Part shown: positions 1-4,768 of the stretch, piece by piece
Layout: each line of letters begins with the position of its first letter
Position numbering within the stretch: position 1 is the first letter of the stretch
Assembly (NCBI GenBank): GCA_936924635.1
Contig: CAKZHP010000062.1
Span: forward strand, 1 to 9,689
Reading direction: 5' to 3'
Origin: an uncultured Propionibacteriaceae bacterium
GTDB taxonomy: Bacteria; Actinomycetota; Actinomycetes; Propionibacteriales; Propionibacteriaceae
DNA: 9,689 nt
The notes under the pieces: model-generated
What the model saw: the letters and a program-made list of their open reading frames with translations, nothing else
Told to the model about the DNA's origin: nothing
The model's database searches: none
Made by a program: the position numbers and the translations under genes

Positions 1-327
1 CGCCTGCGCGGCCTCGGCGATCTCCCGGCGGGAGCAGAAGCACTCGTACGTGACCTCCCGCAGCCCCTCCAGCGCGGTGGCGTACAGCTGACCCCGCTCC
101 GACTGCCGCACCACCTCCCCGTCGTGGTCCAGCCCGAGAGCGGCCAGGTCGGCCAGCTGCCGCTCCGCCACCCCTGGGGCGGCCGTCACCCGCTGCTGGT
201 CGAGGTCCTCCACCCGTACCAGGAACTCCCTGCCGGTGGACCGGGCGAACAGCCACGCCGCCAGCGCCGTACGCAGGTTGCCCAGGTGCAGGTCGGAGGT
301 GGGGGAGGGGGCGAACCGGCCGGCCAT
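1..327 (-). CDS. gluQ: Glutamyl-Q tRNA(Asp) synthetase, N-terminal part (cut by window edge)
   Basis: The reverse strand from the ATG at 327-325 reads MAGRFAPSPTSDLHLGNLRT and stays open for 109 codons to the window edge. This is the N-terminus of the class I Glu-tRNA-synthetase-like catalytic domain: GRFAPSPT at 3-10, the HIGH-type ATP motif HLGN at 14-17, and VRVEDLD at 37-43. The stretch DHDGEVVRQSER followed by YECFCSRREI, with a CxC zinc-ligand pair at 96-98, fits GluQRS, which lacks the anticodon-binding half of GltX. The family glutamylates queuosine in tRNA(Asp). A clear AGGAGGGG ribosome-binding site lies just upstream of the ATG, which supports this start. Residue 11 is Ser where the family usually has Gly. 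A truncated GltX cannot be formally excluded because the C-terminal part is outside the window, but the zinc-site spacing favours GluQRS. Confidence 0.88.
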   Translation of the reverse strand, partial: MAGRFAPSPTSDLHLGNLRTALAAWLFARSTGREFLVRVEDLDQQRVTAAPGVAERQLADLAALGLDHDGEVVRQSERGQLYATALEGLREVTYECFCSRREIAEAAQA

Positions 328-418
328 CGTCACCCCTCCTCGGCTGCCCCCGCCGCGTCCACCACGCTCGTCGTGGCCGGGCTGCAAGACTGTCCGCATC
401 GTAGGAGGAGGGCACCCG
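328..418. promoter_or_regulatory. Divergent gluQ/pafB intergenic region
   Basis: This 91-base gap separates the divergent gluQ and pafB starts. It holds both ribosome-binding sites: AGGAGGGG on the minus strand next to gluQ, and AGGAGGAGGG at 403-412 for pafB, 6 bases before its ATG. A perfect small hairpin, CCACG-ctcgt-CGTGG, lies at 362-376. On the minus strand TACGAT (403 to 398) matches the actinobacterial TAnnnT -10 and could serve gluQ. No equally good -10 is visible for pafB; AAGACT at 386-391 is only a partial match. I looked for the PafBC-dependent promoter motif described in mycobacteria (TTGTCRGTG, 8 bases, TAnnnT) and did not find it. Confidence 0.4.
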
Positions 419-1387
419 ATGAGCCAGCGGAAGGCCGAGCGTCAGCTCAACCTGCTCATCTGTCTGCTGTCGGCCCGCCGTTACCTCGAGCGCGAGCGCA
501 TCCGCGACCTGGTCGAGGGCTACCGAGACCTCAACGACGCGGCGTTCCAGCGCACCTTCGAGCGCGACAAGGACGAGCTGCGCGCCATGGGCGTCCCTGT
601 CGAGACCGGCTCCAACGACCCCTTCTTCGACGACGAGATCGGCTACCGCATCCGTCGCGACGACTTCGAGCTGCCCCCGCTCGACTTCACGGCCGAGGAG
701 CGGATCGTCCTGGGCCTGGCCGCCGGTGTCTTCGCCGGTGCCGCACTGAGCGACCGTGCCACGGCCGCGATCGGCAAGCTCCGGGCCGCCGGGATCGAGC
801 CGGACCCGGGGCGCCTGGCCGCGGTCACCGCCACCGTCGCCACCCGGGAGCCGGCGTTCCCGGTGCTGTGGGACGCGGTCAGCGCTCGCCGGCGCGTCCG
901 GTTCGACTACCGCACCAGCGGCGCCACCCGGACCGTGGAGCCCTGGTCGATGCTGCACCGCAACGGCTCCTGGTACGTCATGGGCCGCGACGCCGACCGC
1001 GACGAGCCCCGCATGTTCAAGCTCTCCCGCGTCGTGGGCGAGGCGGTCGCCGTGGGTCAGCCCGGCGTGTACGAGCCTCCCTCGCCCGAGGCGTACGCCG
1101 GCGCGGTCCAACGCCTCGAGCCGGCACGCGCCGGTCAGACGGTCGCCGTCGCCGTCCGCGGCGAGTCGGCCCCCGTCCTGCGCCGTCGCGGCCGCCCCTC
1201 ATCCCGCCCCGCGCCCGGCGGCTTCACCGCCTACGACGTCGAGTACGGTTCCGCCGACGAGCTGGCCGCCGAGGTGGCTGCCGCCGGGGCGGACGCGCTG
1301 GTGCTCGACGACGGCGAGGTGAAGGACCTCGTCCTCCAGGCCCTCCGGGCCGTCGCCTCCCGCACGCCCGTGAAGGACCTTGCATGA
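419..1387 (+). CDS. pafB: PafB, WYL-domain DNA-damage-response transcription regulator subunit
   Basis: 322 residues, close to the usual PafB length of about 330. The ATG at 419 is chosen because AGGAGGAGGG lies 6 bases upstream; the frame is open further upstream only as spill-over. Residues about 8-60 form a winged helix-turn-helix (QLNLLICLLSARRYLERERIRD, then RTFERDKDELRAMGVPV, typical of the family). Residues about 145-210 form the WYL domain, with SWYVMGRDADRDEPRMFKLSRV at 184-205 carrying the W-Y-V version of the signature triplet. Residues about 240-312 are the C-terminal WCX extension. PafB pairs with PafC to activate the LexA/RecA-independent DNA-damage regulon in mycobacteria; the WYL domains are thought to sense a ligand, probably single-stranded nucleic acid. 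The gene ends in ATGA overlapping pafC, so the two are translationally coupled. pafA, its usual upstream partner in mycobacteria, is not adjacent. Confidence 0.9.
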   Translation: MSQRKAERQLNLLICLLSARRYLERERIRDLVEGYRDLNDAAFQRTFERDKDELRAMGVPVETGSNDPFFDDEIGYRIRRDDFELPPLDFTAEERIVLGLAAGVFAGAALSDRATAAIGKLRAAGIEPDPGRLAAVTATVATREPAFPVLWDAVSARRRVRFDYRTSGATRTVEPWSMLHRNGSWYVMGRDADRDEPRMFKLSRVVGEAVAVGQPGVYEPPSPEAYAGAVQRLEPARAGQTVAVAVRGESAPVLRRRGRPSSRPAPGGFTAYDVEYGSADELAAEVAAAGADALVLDDGEVKDLVLQALRAVASRTPVKDLA

Positions 1388-2355
1388 GCACCTCGGTCGA
1401 CCAGGTGGCGCGCCTGCTGGTGGCGATCCCTTACCTCCAGGCCCACCAGGGCATCAGCCTCACCGAGGCGGCCGCCGTGCTGGGGGTCACGCCCCGGCAG
1501 CTCCAGTCCGACCTCGACGTGGCGTTGTTCTGCGGTCTTCCCGGTGGTCTGCCGGGCGACCTGATCGAGGTCGACTACGACGCCGTCCGCGGCGAGGGCG
1601 TGGTACGCCTCACCAACGCCGAGGTGCTCGCCAAGCCGCTGCGCCTGCTGCCGGACGAGGCCTCCACGCTGCTCGTGGCCGTCCAGGCGGTCCGCGAGGT
1701 CGCGGCCCCCGACGCGTACGCCGCCATCGACTCCACGCTCGCCAAGCTCTCCTCCCTCGCCGCAGGGAGCCCCGGCCCGGCCGTGGTCGCGGTGGCGGCC
1801 GGCGACGAGTCCGTACGTGCCGTGGTCACGGCCGCCGTCACGAACCGGCAGCGGCTGCGCCTCGTGTACGACGGTCAGGCGCGCGGGGAGACCACGTACC
1901 CCGTCGTCGACCCGGGGGCGCTCACGACGCGCGACGGCTATGCGTACCTGGAGGCCTGGTCGCTCGACCGGGGCGCCTGGCGCTCGTACCTGCTCGACCG
2001 CATCGCCGGTGCCGAGCCCACCGGCGAGCCAACCGGCGACCACGGCCCGGTGCCGGTCCGCGACGACTGGCTCCATGGCTCCGCCACCGCTCAGGTGACG
2101 CTCCGGCTGGGTCCGCGGGCGGCATGGGTCGCCGAGTACGTCCCCACGCTCACCACGCGCCGCGCCGGCGACGACCTGCACGTCACCATCCAGGTCGCGG
2201 ACCCCGCGTGGCTGCGGCGTCTCCTCCTGCGCCTGGGCGGCGACGCCGAGGCGCTGGATCCCACCGAGGCAGGCGACGCCGCGATCTGGGCGGCGCGGGG
2301 CGCCCTCGAGGCGTACGCGGACGCCGGTCTGTTGCCCGCGGCACCGGGCGAGTAA
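1384..2355 (+). CDS. pafC: PafC, WYL-domain partner of PafB
   Basis: 323 residues. The start is the ATG at 1384, whose ATGA overlaps the pafB stop by four bases; the frame is open far upstream but that part is a shadow of pafB. Residues about 5-60 form a helix-turn-helix (QVARLLVAIPYLQAHQGISL, then TPRQLQSDLDVALFCGLPGG). The LFCGLPG...DLIEVDYD stretch at 48-65 is characteristic of PafC. Residues about 142-210 are the WYL domain, with the signature in the form GYAYLEAW at 185-192 and ending SYLLDRI. The remainder (about 235-315) is the WCX extension, including WVAEYVPT and WLRRLLLRLGG. It acts as an obligate heterodimer with PafB in DNA-damage transcription activation; despite the name (proteasome accessory factor) this role does not depend on the proteasome. 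The TAA stop is itself embedded in a TAAGGT -10-like element for the next gene. Confidence 0.9.
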   Translation: MSTSVDQVARLLVAIPYLQAHQGISLTEAAAVLGVTPRQLQSDLDVALFCGLPGGLPGDLIEVDYDAVRGEGVVRLTNAEVLAKPLRLLPDEASTLLVAVQAVREVAAPDAYAAIDSTLAKLSSLAAGSPGPAVVAVAAGDESVRAVVTAAVTNRQRLRLVYDGQARGETTYPVVDPGALTTRDGYAYLEAWSLDRGAWRSYLLDRIAGAEPTGEPTGDHGPVPVRDDWLHGSATAQVTLRLGPRAAWVAEYVPTLTTRRAGDDLHVTIQVADPAWLRRLLLRLGGDAEALDPTEAGDAAIWAARGALEAYADAGLLPAAPGE

Positions 2356-2364
2356 GGTCGCAGG
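2353..2364 (+). promoter_or_regulatory. Putative leaderless promoter -10 for the 68-aa gene
   Basis: TAAGGT at 2353-2358 matches TAnnnT and is followed by exactly six bases and then the GTG start codon at 2365. In actinobacteria this arrangement is typical of leaderless transcripts that begin at the start codon. TTGCCC at 2332-2337 could be a -35, but the 15-base spacer is short. No strong ribosome-binding site is present between the pafC stop and the GTG. Read-through translation from pafC is an alternative. Confidence 0.45.
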
Positions 2365-2571
2365 GTGCTCTGGATCTGGCTGCTCCTCGCTGTCCTCCTC
2401 GTGGCCGAGGTCGCCGGGATCGTCGTTCTCGCCGTGCGGCTCAAGCGCAAGGTGTCAGTGCTGCTGACCGAGCTCGGCAAGGCCGAGCGCGAGGTGCTCG
2501 GCGGTATCAGCGAGCTGGAGCGTGGTCTCGACACCCGGGCACTCAGCCGGGCCACAGCCGAGACATGGTGA
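2365..2571 (+). CDS. Small single-pass membrane protein between pafC and tatA
   Basis: 68 residues from the GTG at 2365, 9 bases after the pafC stop. Residues 2-24 (beginning LWIWLLLAVLLVAEVAG) form one hydrophobic membrane helix with almost no residues before it. A basic patch, RLKRK, follows at 25-29. A heptad-like amphipathic helix then covers about 30-56 (SVLLTELGKAEREVLGGISE, ELERG), and a short polar tail ends it. By the positive-inside rule the helix-rich C-terminal part should be cytoplasmic. I do not recognise a named family. The layout of a short N-terminal membrane segment followed by an amphipathic helix is like TatA/TatB, but the FG hinge of those proteins is missing, so I do not call it a Tat component. 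Coding is supported by the tight fit between pafC and tatA, the sensible composition and a promoter-like element upstream. Confidence 0.72.
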   Translation: MLWIWLLLAVLLVAEVAGIVVLAVRLKRKVSVLLTELGKAEREVLGGISELERGLDTRALSRATAETW

Positions 2572-2574
2572 AGC

Positions 2575-2596
2575 CTCAGGCGGGCCCGCCTAAGAT
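2575..2596 (+). promoter_or_regulatory. Putative tatA promoter overlapping a palindrome
   Basis: AGGCGGGCCCGCCT at 2578-2591 is a perfect 14-base palindrome. It extends to 20 bases (2575-2594) with a single mismatched pair. Its right edge runs into TAAGAT at 2591-2596, a good TAnnnT -10 match about 30 bases before the tatA ATG. No convincing -35 is visible at the expected distance. The palindrome could be an operator, or a short terminator stem for the upstream genes, although no T-tract follows. Confidence 0.4.
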
Positions 2597-2614
2597 GGGC
2601 TCGCACGTTCGACC

Positions 2615-2621
2615 AAAGGAG
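2615..2621 (+). promoter_or_regulatory. Ribosome-binding site that fixes the tatA start
   Basis: AAAGGAG lies 5 bases before the ATG at 2627. An in-frame GTG at 2621 overlaps the last base of this site, so it cannot be the start it serves. ATG 2627 is therefore preferred over the two-codon-longer GTG start. Confidence 0.75.
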
Positions 2622-2626
2622 TGGAC

Positions 2627-2905
2627 ATGACTGCGTTGATCGCCGGCCTCCCGGGCGGCATGGAGTGGGTCATCCTGCTCGTCGTCGCGCTGCTGCTGTT
2701 CGGCGGCACCCGCCTCGCCGGCATGGGCAAGGGCGCCGGGCGCGCCATCCGTGAGTTCAAGGAAGAGGTCAAGGCGCCGACGGAGATCGACAGCACCCCG
2801 GCTGGCAAGGTCGCCGACGTGCCGCGTGCCGACGACATCAACGTGAGCCGCACCGATGTCGTCGATGCCGAGGTCGTCACGCCGGAGACCCGTCGGGACG
2901 TCTGA
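2627..2905 (+). CDS. tatA: Twin-arginine translocase subunit TatA
   Basis: 92 residues. Positions 12-26 (MEWVILLVVALLLFG) form the single short membrane helix. The invariant FG hinge is at 25-26, and the amphipathic helix GTRLAGMGKGAGRAIREFKE follows at about 27-46. A long acidic, disordered tail then runs to the C-terminus. TatA oligomerises around the substrate-loaded TatC complex and allows folded Tat substrates across the cytoplasmic membrane. It lies 5 bases before tatC. The family usually has KLP or RLP after the FG hinge; here the sequence is RLA, followed by a glycine-rich helix, which is a mild departure. No tatB is present in this window; in actinobacteria tatB is usually elsewhere on the chromosome. 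Confidence 0.93.
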   Translation: MTALIAGLPGGMEWVILLVVALLLFGGTRLAGMGKGAGRAIREFKEEVKAPTEIDSTPAGKVADVPRADDINVSRTDVVDAEVVTPETRRDV

Positions 2906-2910
2906 GACCG

Positions 2911-3753
2911 ATGTCTCCCATCGCGGCCGTCCGACGCACCTGGACGGCGATCCAGCCGCCGCCCGCGTCGCCGGACGGCACGATGTCTCTCTACGACCAC
3001 CTGCGTGAGCTCCGCTACCGGGTGGTCGTCTCCGCCCTGGCGGTGCTGGTCACCACGGTGGTCGCAGCGTTCTTCTACACCCAGCTGGTCGCCTTCGTCA
3101 CCGCGCCCTGGGAGCAGGCGGTGGCCGACTACAAGGCCAACAACCCCACCGCCGACACGCTGCTGGTCAACAAGGACGTCGTCTCGCCGTTCGTGCTGGC
3201 CCTGCAGACCTGCCTGGTCGCCGGACTCATCGCCGCCTGCCCGGTCTGGATGTGGCAGCTGTGGCGCTTCGTGGTGCCGGCCCTGCTGGAGAACGAGCGA
3301 CGGTACGCCATCGGCTTCATCGCCTCGGCGGTGCCGCTGTTCCTGGCCGGCTGCGCGCTGGGCTACGCGGTGATGCCGAAGGGCATCGCGGTGATGCTCG
3401 AGTTCACCGTCCAGGGCGTCACGAACATGCAGGACGTGCAGGACTTCCTCAACCTCGAGCTGCTCCTGATCCTGCTCTTCGGCGTCTCGTTCCTGCTGCC
3501 GGTGGTCCTGGTGATGGTCAACCTCGCCGGCGTCGTCACGGGCGAGCAGCTCGGCAAGGCCCGCACGTACGCGATCTTCGGCTGCTTCGTCCTCGGCGCC
3601 ATCGCGACGCCGTCGACCGACCCGTTCTCGATGATCGCCCTGGCGCTGCCGATGGCGATCATGTATGTCATCGCCGAGGCCATCTGCCGCCGCAACGACA
3701 AGCGCAAGGCCAAGAGGCTCAAGGCCGACGACATGCACGTCAGCCTCGACTGA
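2911..3753 (+). CDS. tatC: Twin-arginine translocase subunit TatC
   Basis: 280 residues with six membrane helices at about 36-57, 96-118, 133-154, 183-206, 219-232 and 239-257. The cytoplasmic N-terminal motif SLYDHLRELRYR (26-37) supplies the conserved Glu of the signal-peptide binding site. WRFVVPALLENERR (118-131) matches the FxxPxLxxxE segment, with F120 and E129 equivalent to F94 and E103 of E. coli TatC. ATPSTDPFSM (232-241) is the actinobacterial form of the TPPD loop. TatC recognises the twin-arginine signal peptide. The ATG at 2911 follows tatA by 5 bases with only a weak ribosome-binding site, as expected for coupling. An in-frame ATG at 2983 would begin right at SLYDHLREL, but a 20-30 residue N-terminal extension is normal in actinobacteria, so the longer start is kept. 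The C-terminus is basic (KRKAKRLK). Confidence 0.95.
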   Translation: MSPIAAVRRTWTAIQPPPASPDGTMSLYDHLRELRYRVVVSALAVLVTTVVAAFFYTQLVAFVTAPWEQAVADYKANNPTADTLLVNKDVVSPFVLALQTCLVAGLIAACPVWMWQLWRFVVPALLENERRYAIGFIASAVPLFLAGCALGYAVMPKGIAVMLEFTVQGVTNMQDVQDFLNLELLLILLFGVSFLLPVVLVMVNLAGVVTGEQLGKARTYAIFGCFVLGAIATPSTDPFSMIALALPMAIMYVIAEAICRRNDKRKAKRLKADDMHVSLD

Positions 3754-4688
3754 TGTCTCCGGAGGCACCCACCGTCACCCTCGTGGTGAACCCCAGCGCC
3801 GGGCGGGGCAAGGCAGGAAAGCTGCTGCCGCGCGTCGTGCGCGAGCTGCTCGGCAAGATCCCGCAGGCGTCGCTGCGCGTGCATCAGGCAACGTCGTACG
3901 ACGAGGCGCGCATGCGCTGCATCGCCGCCGTCGAGGCGGCCCGGCCGCAGGTCATCGGCGACCGTCAGGACTGTCTGGTGGTCATGGGCGGCGACGGCAT
4001 GATGAGCCTCGGCCTCAACGCTGCGGCCCTGTCCTGCGTGCCGCTGGGTCTCATCCCCGCCGGCACCGGTAACGACTTCTGCCGCGGCGTCGGTGTGCCC
4101 CGCAACGCCCTGGCGGCCACCAAGGTGATCGCCGCCGGCAAGACCCTGACCATGGACCTGACCAAGGCCCAGGGGCAGCTGGCGGGCGGGGCCTCGCAGC
4201 GGTTCGTGGGCTCCATCGTCTCGACCGGGTACGACTCCCGCGTGAACCGCCGCACCAACGCGATGAGCCGCACCTTCGGGCCGATGGGCTACGCGTACGC
4301 GGCCCTGGCCGAGCTGGCGTCGTTCGAGCCGGTGCACTACGAGCTCACCATCGACGGGGTGCCGCGCCGCCAGAGCGCCATGTTCGTGGCCGTCGCCAAC
4401 GCCGGCTACTTCGGCGGCGGCATGCGGATCGCCCCCGACTTCTCCGTCACCGACGGGCTGCTGGACATCGTCATCGTCCACCCGGTCAGCCGGCTGACGC
4501 TGGCTCGCGTGCTGCCGTCGACGTTCAACGGCTCCTGGGTCTCCGACCCTGCGGTCGAGCAGCTCCGGGCACAGAAGGTGACGATCGACGGCACCGGCCT
4601 GTACGGGATGGCCGACGGCGAGACGCTGGGGCCAGTGCCGCTGCTGCTCGAGGCCGTGCCGGAGGCACTCACCATCTACCACCCCTGA
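3753..4688 (+). CDS. Diacylglycerol kinase family lipid kinase
   Basis: 311 residues. The ATG at 3753 shares its A with the TGA stop of tatC (TGATG), so translation is coupled. The fold is the DAGK catalytic domain. TLVVNPSAGRGKAG (9-22) is the N-terminal nucleotide-proximal loop. MGGDGMMS (78-85) carries the diagnostic GGDG motif. PAGTGNDF (102-109) is the second glycine-rich loop. GGGMRIAPD (221-229) and MADGE (286-290) complete the C-terminal beta-sandwich active site. Family members phosphorylate diacylglycerol (DgkB), or related lipids such as sphingosine, with ATP at the inner membrane face. The exact lipid cannot be read from the sequence. Location between tatC and helY is conserved in some actinobacteria and says little about substrate. 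No membrane segment is visible, so it is probably a peripheral enzyme. Confidence 0.9.
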   Translation: MSPEAPTVTLVVNPSAGRGKAGKLLPRVVRELLGKIPQASLRVHQATSYDEARMRCIAAVEAARPQVIGDRQDCLVVMGGDGMMSLGLNAAALSCVPLGLIPAGTGNDFCRGVGVPRNALAATKVIAAGKTLTMDLTKAQGQLAGGASQRFVGSIVSTGYDSRVNRRTNAMSRTFGPMGYAYAALAELASFEPVHYELTIDGVPRRQSAMFVAVANAGYFGGGMRIAPDFSVTDGLLDIVIVHPVSRLTLARVLPSTFNGSWVSDPAVEQLRAQKVTIDGTGLYGMADGETLGPVPLLLEAVPEALTIYHP

Positions 4689-4719
4689 CGCTGGGCCGGT
4701 CACCCCCTCGCTGGGCGAC

Positions 4720-4760
4720 GGCCGGTAACAGTCGGGCTCCGGCCGCGTACCGGCTAGGTT
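4720..4760 (+). promoter_or_regulatory. Putative helY promoter with adjacent inverted repeat
   Basis: The 80-base dagK-helY gap contains TAGGTT at 4755-4760, a TAnnnT -10 match placed 5 bases before GTG 4766 and 8 bases before ATG 4769. This suggests a leaderless or near-leaderless transcript. Directly abutting it is a perfect 7-base inverted repeat, GCCGGTA at 4721-4727 and TACCGGC at 4748-4754, with a 20-base spacer. Two direct copies of CGCTGGGC (4689-4696, 4709-4716) and of GGCCGGT (4694-4700, 4720-4726) lie in the same gap. The inverted repeat may be an operator or a weak terminator for the upstream genes. Confidence 0.4.
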
Positions 4761-4768
4761 GGCGGGTG

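Noticed and set aside
1231..2181. Long minus-strand open frame opposite pafB/pafC
   Set aside because: It is antisense to two clearly recognisable WYL proteins, its composition is that of GC-rich shadow frames (Arg/Gly/Ala/His), and it has no known motif.
2983..3753. Shorter TatC starting at the internal ATG 2983
   Set aside because: Its upstream bases are no better as a ribosome-binding site, tatA-tatC spacing favours 2911, and actinobacterial TatC proteins usually have an N-terminal extension of this size.
3363..4703. Minus-strand open frame opposite dagK and tatC
   Set aside because: Shadow of the real plus-strand genes; no motif and no ribosome-binding site.
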